Below are positions 8,947 through 18,968 of a DNA stretch of 64,000 nucleotides, one piece after another (the first letter of the stretch is position 1; each line of letters begins with the position of its first letter). The notes under the pieces are model-generated. The model was not told where the DNA came from, searched no databases, and saw only the letters and a list, made by a program, of their open reading frames with translations. The stretch is from an uncultured Ignavibacteria bacterium (GTDB taxonomy: Bacteria; Bacteroidota; Ignavibacteria; SZUA-365): contig CAJXVM010000024.1 in the NCBI GenBank assembly GCA_913061095.1, positions 1 through 64,000 of the forward strand, written 5' to 3'. The position numbers were made by a program, and so were the translations under genes.

Positions 8947-9054
8947 GCTGACCCAACTCTTTGAAAACAAGCCTCGTTTCCACTGGCGGATCCATACACA
9001 AGTTGCGGGATGAGGCTATGGAGTCCCGTAAAGCCCCTCACATGAGGGGCTTTT
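8947..9054 (-). repeat. Dispersed intergenic repeat, copy 3
   Basis: Aligns to copies 1 and 2 over about 100 bp, including GCTGACCCAACTCTTTG (GCTGATCCAGTTCATTG in copy 1), ACACAAGTTGCGGGATGAGG and GGAGTCCCGTAAAGCCCCTC, ending in a complete hairpin. It lies in a convergent gap next to the 3' end of a minus-strand gene, in the same relation as copies 1 and 2. Confidence 0.75.
9030..9054. terminator. Bidirectional terminator
   Basis: AGCCCCTCA-CA-TGAGGGGCT perfect 9-bp stem flanked by AAA on the left and TTTT on the right. It sits between converging genes (ends at 8916 plus, 9136 minus) and can serve both. It is the 3' part of dispersed repeat copy 3. Confidence 0.75.
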
Positions 9055-9087
9055 ATGTTGGCTGCGATGATGAACTCCGTGATAATC

Positions 9088-9117
9088 GGAAGGGCGAGAT
9101 CACTCGCCCTTCCTTTG
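9088..9117. terminator. Second hairpin in the convergent gap
   Basis: GGAAGGGCGAG-ATCA-CTCGCCCTTCC perfect 11-bp stem at 9088-9113, followed on the plus strand by TTTG. It is the first hairpin met by transcripts of the large minus-strand gene. The T tract is poor on the minus strand. Confidence 0.55.
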
Positions 9118-9135
9118 TGGTGCATGTTACTTGCG

Positions 9136-12100
9136 TCATCTCATGAACAGCATCTTCCGGACAAACACCCCATCGGGCGTCTCGAGACGGTAGAAATACA
9201 CCCCTGACGGAATGTCCCGTGCATCAAATCGGATGGGATTCGATCCGTTCTGACGCTCCGCATGATCCAGCAGCCGCGTCATCTCCCTTCCCAGCGCATC
9301 TGTTACAATAAGCGACACTGTCATCGGACGTGTAAGCTCAAAGCTGATCGTGGTCGTTGGATTAAATGGATTCGGATAGTTCTGATGCAGGGTACAGGAC
9401 GCGGGCATCTGTAACGGCATCTCGACGGATGTGGTCGTATCCGGGGGTGGGACCGCGATGGTGCGCCGATCGATGAATCGTCGCTTCCCCGCCTCGAGGA
9501 CGACATAAATGGTCACATGTTTCGTCGTGGGGAGAACGTCGATTTCGAGGCTGCCCTGGGCGGAGCCGCCGCGCGGCAGCATTCCGAGCGAAAGGATGTT
9601 CCCCTTCTTCATTGTGACACCGCTGCTGAGAATCGTGACAGTCGCCGCGACATCCTGCGCAGCCGCACCCCCCAGGTTCTCTGTTGTCAGACGGAGATCA
9701 TAACTGTTCTCACCGCCCGACGACGCGCGAACAATCTCCGCTTCAACCACCCCGAGTGCCGGCAGTGTGATCAGACTCTCGACATCGAGGATCATATCAG
9801 CGATCGCATCCACGGAGCCATCGAGCGGAATGAGAATGGAATCGATTTCCGCAAGAAGATTGTCCCTCCGCTCTGTCGTGGGAGTGTGAACATAATCCAT
9901 CAGGGAGACCGACAGGACAGCGCGACGCATCGCAAGCAGCTGCATGCGCGCGAGGACGCCGTAATAATCTTCACGCAGATCCTGCGCGACGTACAGATCC
10001 GCCGGAATGATTCCGAGCAGCGGTCGCTGCAGCAGCGATGCCTCCGCGATCATGGCCGTGCCGCTGCGCCGAAGAGCATAGAAATGTTCGTTGATGAACG
10101 CCGTGTCTTCGTCCGCCACCCTGTCGCGCAATTCGCTGAGCGAATTACGATCCGATGAGACTCCCCCGTTCGTCAACAACCTGCTTGTGTGAGAAATACT
10201 GGGAGCAGAGCGCAGAGAGCCGTCATCACTCCGGCTCCTCCCGCCCGAGGCGGATCCGCTCTTGCTCTCGCTTTGAACACTGTTATTCACAGGATCGAAA
10301 ATTGCGTTCCCTGCGTCGCGTATGAGCGAAGGAAGGGACCCGAGCCCCGGGATCTCCTCCGCGGAAGTGAGATACAGCATGCGCGCAACGGGCGTGGCGG
10401 CCGCCGCGATCGCGTCATGCAACCCGTCGACCATGCGGGGACGCAGATTCCGCAGTTTGAGGAAGAATGCGTCGAGGGGGGCCCCGGATGCCTGCCCCAG
10501 GGCATATGCAGCATCCATTCCGGTACAGACACTGCCGTAGGATGCGAAATCTGTTTTCAGCGACTCCGCCTCCGTGCGTACCGACTGCAGAGCGATGTTG
10601 CGTTTCGCAATGGCCGACTGCGTGCTTCCGGTGAAATCCAGCTGCTCGGTTCTGTCCGCGAAAAGCGGGATGAATGGCTGCGTGCCGGGGAGATAGTACG
10701 TCCCGAGAATATATTCCTTCCAGTATTCCACCATTGGTGTCAGCGCCGGCTTCGTAAGATCCGGGATTTCACCGCGCTCCCGAAGCAGTGTAGTGTAGAG
10801 TTCCAGCAATGCGGCATCGGGGGGCATGCCCATGAGCTGCATCATGAAAACGGCGCCGTCGAAGACGGGGGTGATCATGTCGATGAGAACGGCATCCACA
10901 GCCTGATCCTCGGCACCGATGTAGGAGCGTTCATCCCGCCATGCGAATCCCATCGCGCAGACGTTCTTCAGCATCATCCCGATCGGCGCTGCCGCCTGCT
11001 TTGCCGTCGCCACTGCCCCTTCGATGGGGGGCGTGTAACTCGGATCCTCAAACCCGCCGGACATCACACGCTCGAGGAAGGCAAATCGTGCGAACGCTTC
11101 CGCCGCTGCACTCTGGTCCTCAGGATATCCGGTCTGCCATCTCGCGATCAGGCTGCGCGCCGCTGCTTCATCGTATCCGCGCTGATAGTCCGTGAACACC
11201 TGCCGCAGGATCGCCAGCTCTGAACTCCCATCCGGGATAAGTTCTTCGAGACCGGGGAACATCGCCTCCTTGGCGGTCATGGCATCCCTCAGCTCCTGCC
11301 CCATCGGCGCACGATCGGTTTTCGCGCTGACGACGGTGGACCAGCGGGAACTCCCGTCACCATTGCGCGCGCGAACACGATACCAGTACTCCGTATTCTG
11401 CTCAAGACCGCTGTCGGTATGACTGCTGTCGCCTGCTGCGAGATTCGATGTGAGGAGACGGAAGTCGACGACGTTCGCGGTCTCTGAACGCTCTATCTCG
11501 AAGCTGTCTTCGTTCGATGGTGACGGCATCTCCCAGGTGATCCGGATCTCGCTCGTACTCAGGGGCCGCGCATGCACGTTCGTCGGAACCGGCGGCAGAT
11601 CAAGGTTCTCCTCGGGCGTCATCGCACTTACGACATCCGACCACTCGGATGTCCCGCTGCCGTTGTATGCGCGGACGCGGTAATAATATGTCGTCAGCGG
11701 ATCCAATCCCGTGCGCTCATAGGTGCGCTTGCCCGGCGCGACCGCGGACTCGATGGTCGTGAAGTCCGCGTCATCGCGTGTCGGTGATTCCTGGATTTCG
11801 CAGCCGTCCTCGTATGAGGGATGCGGCAGCACCCAGGTGATTTCGATGGTGTGCGCATCCAGCGCTGTGGCGGCAGGGGAAAACGGTCGGCCGGGAGCGG
11901 GTCGCGCGTACGTTCGGGCGCTGTCGACATCGGACCAGCCCGAGGATCCGGTTGCATTCACGGCGCGTACGCGATACCAGTACACCGTATTCGGCTCCAG
12001 GTGCTCGTCTTTCACATCGGTGATGCCGGCGGCGGTCGTATGAATGGGAGTCCACGTCGCGCCGTCCTCGCTGCGTTCAATTTCAAAGTAGTCTTCGTTC

Positions 12101-15100
12101 GTCGAGGCGCGATCCCAGGTCACCTGCACGGTGAAAAGGTCCAGTGCATCCGCAATGAGATTGGACGGCGCAGCGGGTGCGAGGCTGGTAAGAATGGAGA
12201 CCTCGTTCGAATAGGCGGATGTGGCGTCCTGGCCAACAGCCCGGACACGAAACGTATATGTCGTATCCTCGATCAATCCTGTTGCGTCATAGGTCGTTGC
12301 GTCCGCTGACGTGGTGGTCACGACAGTCCAGCTCCCGTGTTTGATGCGCTGTTCAATATCATAACCTGTTTCTTCGGGTGAATGATCCGTCCATTCGAGA
12401 TGAACGGAATTCTCGGTCAGGAGCGAGGCGGTGAGATCCGCGGGAGCATCAAGGAAGCGGAGCGTCGTCGCCTGCACCTCGTTCGAATACCCTGAGGCGA
12501 TCGCACCGTCCATCGCGAACACGCGGAAGGAATACGGAGTCAGCGGAGTAAGCTCTGTCACGGTCGCCGTCGTGGTATTTTCCCGCAGGGTGTCCACAGG
12601 ACGCCAGGCTCCACCGTTTTTCAATATCACGATGTAATCGGTTTCATTGTCGGCGTGGTCCACCCATACGAGACCGACTTCGCTGGAAGAGATATCCGCC
12701 ACTTTCAGTTCCGTGGGGGCCTTGAATTCCGGCATCGTGATCTGCACCTCATTCGAATAGTCGGATTCGAGCACCCAGTTGACCGCCTTGATCCGGAACG
12801 TGTACAGCGACTCCGGGTGCAGCCCGGTGAGGACGTGCTGTGTGGCATTCATCGTGTCGGTCGCGGCCTCCTGCCACGGATCCGCGTCCTCATGCATTTC
12901 GACGATGTACTCCGACTCGTTGTCGGCATTGTCCGTCCAGCGCAGCATGACTTTCGTCGGCGACAGCGTGGTGACCGTCAGATTCGTCGGCGTTGCGGGT
13001 TTGTACAGTGGGATGATGATGCCGTCCGTCGACATCGACGCGACGAACATGTCGGTGCCTGTCCAGTTATTGCCCGACTGCACGGCATTCAGTGCCGGCT
13101 GATGCGCCTTGTACACGGGGAAATCCAGGCTCATCGTCGTGCCGCAGAGGATGACATTCCCGCTTCCGTCACTGTCGATGCTATAGCCCATGTCATAGCG
13201 GCCTCCTCCGAGGTACGTCGCCCACTGCTTCCTCCCGAGCGCATCGAGCTTGACGACGAATCCGTCGCCAGAACCGCCGTAGACGGGCTGCCACGGATTG
13301 ACGACCGGAAGATTGCCGCTGTTTGTATAGCCGGTGAAAAGGATGTTGTCGTTCCGGTCCGTCGCGACGCGGCCGATGCCTTCGGCACCGCTGCCGCCGA
13401 AGTACGTCGCCCACGTCCTGTTGCCTCCCGAAGTCAGTTTCAAAATAAACAAGTCCCCTCCCCCTCCGATATACGGCTGCTCGGCTCCGCTCACGGGGAA
13501 ATCGGAGCTGGCGGTGCCGCCGACCACGATCACGTTGCCGCTTCCATCCGTCGCCACCGTGGAGGCTCCGTCACCGCCGCTGCCGCCGTAATACGTCGAC
13601 CAGTCCGGAACTCCCGCCCCGCTGAATTTTGCGATAAATGCGTCATCTGATCCCGGATTGCCTATCGCAGACTGGAACGCATTGAGAACAGGGAAATACT
13701 GGCTCCCGGTCATGCCGACAAGAAAGATATTCCCGGATGCATCGACGGTAACATCTCTCCCCTCGTCTCCCTGTTCCCCCCCGAAGTAGGTGGACCAGAG
13801 CAGCGTGCCGCCGGAGCTGAGTTTGGAGAGAAAAGCCTCGTCCCCCTGTTTTTTCGTCGACTGCCATGCATTCTGCACGGGGAAATTGTCGCTTTCCGTG
13901 ATCCCGGTGAGAACGACATTCCCGCTTCCGTCGAACGTAATGCCAGTACCGTACTCGCTGAGTGCACCTCCGAAATACGTCGCCCACAGGCAGGAACCGC
14001 CGCCGTCGAGCATCAGGAGGAAGGCATCGTCCGTCCCCTGTGAGCCGATCGTCTGCTGCATCGCATTCTTGACGGGAAAATCCCAGCTCGCGACCGATCC
14101 GGTGACGGCGATATTTCCGCTCGCATCAACGGCGACGTCGAGTCCCATGTCGTCGTGGGTTCCCCCGTAATACGTCGCCCAGAGCGGTGATCCCGCATCG
14201 TTGAATTTCACGATGGCGATATCGTATGATCCGGCGAGCGTGCCCTGCGCACCGCCGCTGACGGGGAAATCCGTACTGGAGGTATAGCCGCACACGATGG
14301 CATTCCCGGACGCATCGACAGCGACGCCGTATGCGTTGTCTCTGCCGTGTCCACCGTAATACGTCGCCCATGGATCGATGACCAGGGTCTTTGTGAGGTC
14401 ATATTCTCCAACGTCGAAGGTCACCTCCTCCCCGCGGAGAACAAACGCCGTTGGGATGTCCTTCCCCATGATCTGATAGGAATACGGGGACTGCTCGTCG
14501 ATCTCGCCGACCGGAGTGGCGATGGAAAGCCGTCCATTCGCGGCATGCCGCATCGACATTGCGCCGTTGTAGCGGAGACGGATCTGTGCGGGATCGCCCC
14601 CCGGCCGAACGATAAATTCATACTTCGTCTTTCCCTGTGCAGCGGCGAACACCATGTCGATATCATCATACACGTTTTCGTACACGATGCGTGCGTAGCT
14701 GCGCACATGCGTGATGCCCTGCGGACAATGGGGATAGTAGTAATTGCTGTACGCGGGAAGTGCCTCTTCCGCACGAATGCGTACAAGGGGATTACTTCCG
14801 ACCAGCTTCATGTCCATGCGGTATGAAGAGAGTCCGGAAGCAGGAGGAACAGCGGGTCGTATCGGAGCGGACACGGCGTCCGTGACAGGTCCGACCTGCC
14901 CTGGAGATCCCGTTGCCGATTCCCGAAACACGTAGCTCACACCTGCGGCCGTGAAATACAGCCGTGCCGCGCCCGCATCCGCGCTGTACAGAATATCGGG
15001 ACGGAGCCTGCCGTCGGTATCCACGATCTGTCCGCGGTTCTCGGTGAAACAGACCGTCCGGCTGTCAGCGTGCCTGTCCATGAGCGACGGTGTTTCATCG

Positions 15101-15228
15101 GGATCGCCGCGCAGCGGAGATCCGGCCTGAACGGCGGACAGGGGGATGAGGCAGGCGAAGAGGAGGAGAACGATCGGGAGCGTGAGATCGGTACGATTCG
15201 TTTCACGTGTGGAAGGGATGGATGACAT
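9136..15228 (-). CDS. Giant T9SS-secreted protein with SBBP propeller, six FN3 modules and a helical insert
   Basis: About 2030 residues from the ATG at 15226-15228, supported by AAGGAG and a Sec signal (TLPIVLLLFACLIPLSAVQA). Order of parts: a DUF7948-like N-terminal domain (FTENRGQ), then about ten SBBP repeats of the type WATYYGGxxxDxxxGVAVDASGNxxVxGxTxSxDFPV (about residues 285-735), six fibronectin type III modules (about 745-1290), a roughly 600-residue largely helical region without recognised domains, and a T9SS sorting domain with QNYPNPFNPTTTISFEL and ending GVFVRKMLFMR. Probably a long cell-surface adhesin-like protein. Single gene; the upstream gap is divergent and the downstream side has two hairpins. 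Confidence 0.85.
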   Translation of the reverse strand: MSSIPSTRETNRTDLTLPIVLLLFACLIPLSAVQAGSPLRGDPDETPSLMDRHADSRTVCFTENRGQIVDTDGRLRPDILYSADAGAARLYFTAAGVSYVFRESATGSPGQVGPVTDAVSAPIRPAVPPASGLSSYRMDMKLVGSNPLVRIRAEEALPAYSNYYYPHCPQGITHVRSYARIVYENVYDDIDMVFAAAQGKTKYEFIVRPGGDPAQIRLRYNGAMSMRHAANGRLSIATPVGEIDEQSPYSYQIMGKDIPTAFVLRGEEVTFDVGEYDLTKTLVIDPWATYYGGHGRDNAYGVAVDASGNAIVCGYTSSTDFPVSGGAQGTLAGSYDIAIVKFNDAGSPLWATYYGGTHDDMGLDVAVDASGNIAVTGSVASWDFPVKNAMQQTIGSQGTDDAFLLMLDGGGSCLWATYFGGALSEYGTGITFDGSGNVVLTGITESDNFPVQNAWQSTKKQGDEAFLSKLSSGGTLLWSTYFGGEQGDEGRDVTVDASGNIFLVGMTGSQYFPVLNAFQSAIGNPGSDDAFIAKFSGAGVPDWSTYYGGSGGDGASTVATDGSGNVIVVGGTASSDFPVSGAEQPYIGGGGDLFILKLTSGGNRTWATYFGGSGAEGIGRVATDRNDNILFTGYTNSGNLPVVNPWQPVYGGSGDGFVVKLDALGRKQWATYLGGGRYDMGYSIDSDGSGNVILCGTTMSLDFPVYKAHQPALNAVQSGNNWTGTDMFVASMSTDGIIIPLYKPATPTNLTVTTLSPTKVMLRWTDNADNESEYIVEMHEDADPWQEAATDTMNATQHVLTGLHPESLYTFRIKAVNWVLESDYSNEVQITMPEFKAPTELKVADISSSEVGLVWVDHADNETDYIVILKNGGAWRPVDTLRENTTTATVTELTPLTPYSFRVFAMDGAIASGYSNEVQATTLRFLDAPADLTASLLTENSVHLEWTDHSPEETGYDIEQRIKHGSWTVVTTTSADATTYDATGLIEDTTYTFRVRAVGQDATSAYSNEVSILTSLAPAAPSNLIADALDLFTVQVTWDRASTNEDYFEIERSEDGATWTPIHTTAAGITDVKDEHLEPNTVYWYRVRAVNATGSSGWSDVDSARTYARPAPGRPFSPAATALDAHTIEITWVLPHPSYEDGCEIQESPTRDDADFTTIESAVAPGKRTYERTGLDPLTTYYYRVRAYNGSGTSEWSDVVSAMTPEENLDLPPVPTNVHARPLSTSEIRITWEMPSPSNEDSFEIERSETANVVDFRLLTSNLAAGDSSHTDSGLEQNTEYWYRVRARNGDGSSRWSTVVSAKTDRAPMGQELRDAMTAKEAMFPGLEELIPDGSSELAILRQVFTDYQRGYDEAAARSLIARWQTGYPEDQSAAAEAFARFAFLERVMSGGFEDPSYTPPIEGAVATAKQAAAPIGMMLKNVCAMGFAWRDERSYIGAEDQAVDAVLIDMITPVFDGAVFMMQLMGMPPDAALLELYTTLLRERGEIPDLTKPALTPMVEYWKEYILGTYYLPGTQPFIPLFADRTEQLDFTGSTQSAIAKRNIALQSVRTEAESLKTDFASYGSVCTGMDAAYALGQASGAPLDAFFLKLRNLRPRMVDGLHDAIAAAATPVARMLYLTSAEEIPGLGSLPSLIRDAGNAIFDPVNNSVQSESKSGSASGGRSRSDDGSLRSAPSISHTSRLLTNGGVSSDRNSLSELRDRVADEDTAFINEHFYALRRSGTAMIAEASLLQRPLLGIIPADLYVAQDLREDYYGVLARMQLLAMRRAVLSVSLMDYVHTPTTERRDNLLAEIDSILIPLDGSVDAIADMILDVESLITLPALGVVEAEIVRASSGGENSYDLRLTTENLGGAAAQDVAATVTILSSGVTMKKGNILSLGMLPRGGSAQGSLEIDVLPTTKHVTIYVVLEAGKRRFIDRRTIAVPPPDTTTSVEMPLQMPASCTLHQNYPNPFNPTTTISFELTRPMTVSLIVTDALGREMTRLLDHAERQNGSNPIRFDARDIPSGVYFYRLETPDGVFVRKMLFMR

Positions 15229-15384
15229 GGGGATCTCCTTCGAAACGGCACATGATGGTTGAAGTAAAGGGACAGGGACGCGTGATTGGTGTGTCGATGT
15301 CATGGGAAAGCTGCATCAAGATTATATGAAAAAAATATCTGATAATCAGTTTCAATCTACATCGGCAGGGGCTCTGTTTCGGGA

Positions 15385-15450
15385 TCGCAGAGCGGAGAAA
15401 CGGCATGCGGATATCCATCAGCACCGCGTCGGGATGGAAGCGCTTGTACT
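15385..15450 (-). pseudogene. Relic of a response-regulator receiver domain
   Basis: The minus strand encodes KRFHPDAVLMDIRMP, the phospho-acceptor segment of a receiver domain (Asp of LMDIRMP). Upstream in frame there are stop codons and downstream the reading departs from the family at once. Taken with the kinase-like relic at 15624-15803, it looks like a dead two-component system. The motif is highly specific but short. Confidence 0.45.
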
Positions 15451-15623
15451 AAATACACTATCCTCTTTCCCGACGCATCAGTAGGTCTACGGATATTTGG
15501 CAATGGCAGTCCACCGGGGAAGGCCGTCTCGCCTGGTCGGCGCAGCAGCCTGGTTCTGAATACCCCTTCCCTCTTGCTTCTGTCTCCGGCAGAGCGTACT
15601 ATTCATCACAAGAGTGTTCTCTC

Positions 15624-15803
15624 TCAATCTCCTTCTCCTGCCCTGCCGGCGTTTTCGTCTGCGTCAACGAATGAAGAGCGGGAGTCACGCGTTTCAAACC
15701 GCATGGCGCATCGTGCGCCGGGAATGCTGACGCGGAGGATCAATCGACCAGCTGTCTGCTCCGGAGCGTCCTCGAAGAAAATCTCCACAGCCGGGAAATC
15801 GCC
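15624..15803 (-). pseudogene. Relic of a histidine kinase C-terminus
   Basis: The minus-strand reading contains EQTAGRLILRVSIPGARCAM, which resembles the end of HisKA_3/NarX-type ATPase domains (RAEQxGGRLxIxSxPGxGTxxRFE). No start, N-box or G-boxes are intact, and the frame is not part of a complete gene. The order (kinase upstream of regulator on the minus strand) fits the receiver relic at 15385-15450. The rest of this 673-bp intergenic stretch (15229-15901) shows nothing else I can support. Confidence 0.4.
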
Positions 15804-15901
15804 GCTGTCCCGGTCGACAGAATCGGTAGTTCTACTGATGCATGTCGGTGCTCGGATCCCGTATTTGCGCACAGGTATCCAGAATGAAAAGGAGGTATAT
15901 G

Positions 15902-17377
15902 ATGTCAAAAGAGAGCGGTCTGTCGCCCGGTCGTGCATGGCTATGCTGTGTTCTTCTGTCCTCTCTCATTTGTCTCGCCACGCATCCGGTCCCGGCCCAG
16001 TGGCAGGAGGAAAGCTGTCTGTTCTCAGCGCAAGACAGCGCCCGCACCGGGTATACAAATTGCAGAAACCTTGTTGTCCAGGGTGATGTCGTCCATTCAC
16101 TGTGGATGGACACGGAAAACGGGAAATGGCGGCCGACATATCGAAGATCGACTGATGGGGGCAACACATGGGAAGATGCCGTACATCTTGCCGAACCGAA
16201 TACGAGCTGGCCGAGAAATCTGGCCAGTTTCACGGTGCAGGAATCCACTGTCTATGCGGTATGGGCGGACGAGAGAAGCGGGGAATCACAGGTATACTTG
16301 CGCATCTCCACAGACAATGGCGAAAGCTGGGAAGAGGACAGCCGGATCACGACGGAGGGATTCGAATGTTCTGTCCCGGCAATCGCGTGTGCGAACTCCG
16401 CCATACACATCGTCTATCAAGATACACGGACCACTTCCCGACACATCAAATACATCCGCTCTGCGGACGGCGGCGCACATTGGTCAGACCCTGTTTCGAT
16501 TGCGGATGCGTCCTATCTGGAAGTCGCCGCCATCACGGCAGTCGGATCGGTTATTCATACCTGCTGGTACGATTACAGCTTCGGAAATGCAGAGATCTTC
16601 TACCGTCGATCGACGGATGGCGGCGTCACATGGGAGAACTCCGTGCGTCTCAGTCAGGATCCCGGGGTGCAAAATGGCTGCACAATTGCTGTATCAGGAG
16701 ATGACGTTCACATTGCCTGGCATGATTATCGCACGGGATTCTTCGATGTTCATTATGTGTATTCCTGGGACGGCGGCGCACACTGGGGAGAGGAGGAGCC
16801 AGTCATGGTCACAGCGTATGACTGCTATTTCCCGACGCTGGCCGTATCGGATCAGACTCTGCACCTCGCATGGGTCGATACGAGAAATGATCCGGGGGAT
16901 ATCTACTACTGTCGCTCCGACGACGCGGGGCGCACATGGGGTCTCGAAGAGCCCGTCATCTCCTCGCCGCTGAAATCGCTCTATCCGTTCCTCGCAGTCT
17001 CGGGAGATGCTCTGCACCTTCTCTGGACGGACGATTTCAGGGACGTACGCCATATGCGCAATCCTACCGGGAATGCGGGCACGACAGTCGCGGGAGGTCC
17101 TGTTGCTCCGACTGGATACTCCTTCGATCAGAATTATCCGAATCCCTTTACGACACGTACACGTCTGCAGTACAGTCTCTCCGCAACGGCGCATATTCGC
17201 ATCACGCTGCACGACATGCTGGGACGCGAACTGCGCACTCTGCTCGATGACATGCGGAACCCCGGCACGCACATGTTACAGATCGACGGCTCAACACTTC
17301 CTGCGGGAAATTACCTCTGCCGCATGACTGCAGGGGAGGAAGCGTTGACCCGGCTCATTACCGTAGTGCATCAGTAG
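15902..17377 (+). CDS. BNR/Asp-box repeat protein with T9SS sorting domain (paralogue 1)
   Basis: About 491 residues. The ATG at 15902 is preferred because GGAGG lies six bases upstream; an ATG at 15899 is directly before it. Signal peptide ends near VPAQW. Six Asp-box motifs (STDGGNTW, STDNGESW, SADGGAHW, STDGGVTW, WDGGAHWG, DDAGRTWG) suggest a six-bladed sialidase-type propeller, although the repeats are degenerate relative to real sialidases and no catalytic Arg triad was identified. The C-terminus has DQNYPNPFTTRTRLQYSL, HDMLGRELRTL and a terminal LTRLITVVHQ, a type IX sorting domain. It is followed nine bases later by a close paralogue. Confidence 0.82.
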   Translation: MSKESGLSPGRAWLCCVLLSSLICLATHPVPAQWQEESCLFSAQDSARTGYTNCRNLVVQGDVVHSLWMDTENGKWRPTYRRSTDGGNTWEDAVHLAEPNTSWPRNLASFTVQESTVYAVWADERSGESQVYLRISTDNGESWEEDSRITTEGFECSVPAIACANSAIHIVYQDTRTTSRHIKYIRSADGGAHWSDPVSIADASYLEVAAITAVGSVIHTCWYDYSFGNAEIFYRRSTDGGVTWENSVRLSQDPGVQNGCTIAVSGDDVHIAWHDYRTGFFDVHYVYSWDGGAHWGEEEPVMVTAYDCYFPTLAVSDQTLHLAWVDTRNDPGDIYYCRSDDAGRTWGLEEPVISSPLKSLYPFLAVSGDALHLLWTDDFRDVRHMRNPTGNAGTTVAGGPVAPTGYSFDQNYPNPFTTRTRLQYSLSATAHIRITLHDMLGRELRTLLDDMRNPGTHMLQIDGSTLPAGNYLCRMTAGEEALTRLITVVHQ

Positions 17378-17386
17378 AAGGATAGT

Positions 17387-18874
17387 ATGGTGATGTCGAC
17401 ATACTTCGGAAAGCGATTACACGTTCAGAGCATTGTCATTGCAGCCTGTTTCGGACTCTTGTTCGCGACCGACACCGCGGTTGCGCAATGGCAGGAAGAA
17501 TTTTGCCTGCGGACGGGACCGGACAGCGTCCGAACCGCAACAAGCCAAGCGCGAAACATTGCAGCAGAAGGGCGTTTCGTGCATACGGTCTGGTCGGAGA
17601 AGCAGGACGGCAAGTGGCGTACATGCTACCGGCGTTCGACGGACGGCGGGACTTCCTGGGAGGAAATGGTGCCGCTGTCTGACTACAACACACCCTGGCC
17701 GAGACAGGACGCCTCCATCGCCGTGGAGGGCGAAAGGGTCTATGCAGTGTGGTTCGACAAACGGGATGGAACGTTCCGGGTGTATTTCCGTCACTCATTG
17801 GATCATGGGGAACACTGGGAAGCTGAACAGTGCCTGACCCCCGGGGAACATGCCTGCTGGTTTCCCTCCATGGCAGTCAGCAGCGGCGAGGTTCATGTTG
17901 TCTGGACAGAAAACCAGGGAATGACCTTTGGCATCCGGTACCGGAAATCGACGGACGGTGCCGGGGAATGGAGCGACCCCGTCACACTCGCACCGTTCGG
18001 CAGCGTCGAAGGCCCGGTGATTACCGCGTCTGCATCCACCATCCATCTGCTGTGGTATGAATGGACAGGCGGCAGTGATATCTTTTATCGGCGCTCCACC
18101 GACCGTGGCGCAAGCTGGGAGAAGGAGGTACGACTCACCGATGATCCCGGATATCAGAACAACTGTGTGCTCGCCGTATCCGGGGATGAGGTTCACGCTG
18201 TCTGGCACGACAGACGGACGGGATTCTGGGACATCCACTACTGTTACTCATGGGATGGAGGCGCACACTGGGGAGAGGACGAACCGGTCATGCTAACTCA
18301 GTACTACTGTCTTTTCCCGACGATCGCCGTTGCGGGACAGACGCTGCATCTCGCATGGGTCGATACGAGAAATGAATCGGGGGATATATACTATTGCCGC
18401 TCCAACGACGCGGGGTATTCATGGGGTCCTGAAGAACATGTCGTTTCGTCACCGCAGAGATCGTCGTATCCCTCACTTGCAGTTGCGGGAGATGCAGTGC
18501 ACCTGCTATGGACGGACTATCACACGGACCTTCACAGTGAAATCCGTTATCGTGGCAATCCCACAGGGAATACTGGCACCACGGCCTCTGAGGATCTCGT
18601 CGCCTCGACCGGCTATTACCTCGACCAGAATTATCCGAATCCGTTCAGCTCCAGCAGCAGCATGCGCTTCTCCATCCCGGCAGCCGCACACGTCAAGATT
18701 ACCGTGCATGACCTGCTCGGAAGAACGGTGCAGACGGTCCTCGACGGCGAGCGATCCGCGGGAACACATGTGACGACGATCGTTGGGACACAGCTCCCGC
18801 CGGGCAGCTATCTCTGCCGCATGCAGGCAGATGATGTCATGCTCAGCAGGATGATGACTGTCCTGAAAAATTGA
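17387..18874 (+). CDS. BNR/Asp-box repeat protein with T9SS sorting domain (paralogue 2)
   Basis: 495 residues, tandem paralogue of the previous gene, alignable over the full length: QWQEEFCLRTGPDSVRTATS versus QWQEESCLFSAQDSARTGYT at the mature N-terminus, the same SWDGGAHWGE repeats, and LDQNYPNPFSSSSSMRFSIP in the sorting domain. Signal peptide ends at AVAQ. AAGGA precedes the ATG at 17387; a second ATG at 17393 is possible. Both genes are likely co-transcribed. The product is predicted on the cell surface or released. Ligand unknown. Confidence 0.82.
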   Translation: MVMSTYFGKRLHVQSIVIAACFGLLFATDTAVAQWQEEFCLRTGPDSVRTATSQARNIAAEGRFVHTVWSEKQDGKWRTCYRRSTDGGTSWEEMVPLSDYNTPWPRQDASIAVEGERVYAVWFDKRDGTFRVYFRHSLDHGEHWEAEQCLTPGEHACWFPSMAVSSGEVHVVWTENQGMTFGIRYRKSTDGAGEWSDPVTLAPFGSVEGPVITASASTIHLLWYEWTGGSDIFYRRSTDRGASWEKEVRLTDDPGYQNNCVLAVSGDEVHAVWHDRRTGFWDIHYCYSWDGGAHWGEDEPVMLTQYYCLFPTIAVAGQTLHLAWVDTRNESGDIYYCRSNDAGYSWGPEEHVVSSPQRSSYPSLAVAGDAVHLLWTDYHTDLHSEIRYRGNPTGNTGTTASEDLVASTGYYLDQNYPNPFSSSSSMRFSIPAAAHVKITVHDLLGRTVQTVLDGERSAGTHVTTIVGTQLPPGSYLCRMQADDVMLSRMMTVLKN

Positions 18875-18968
18875 TTGCGGGAGCGGCGTTACAACGCTGC
18901 ACCGTGTGTACACGGAGTTGTATCCGGGAGGAAAAAGGGTTGCAGAAATTGCATAGCGCAGAGGAGCG

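Noticed and set aside
12655-13650. Plus-strand frame of about 331 codons inside the giant SBBP/FN3 gene
   Set aside because: Rich in Arg and His, typical of the reverse of Ala/Gly/Asp-rich coding sequence. No domain seen.
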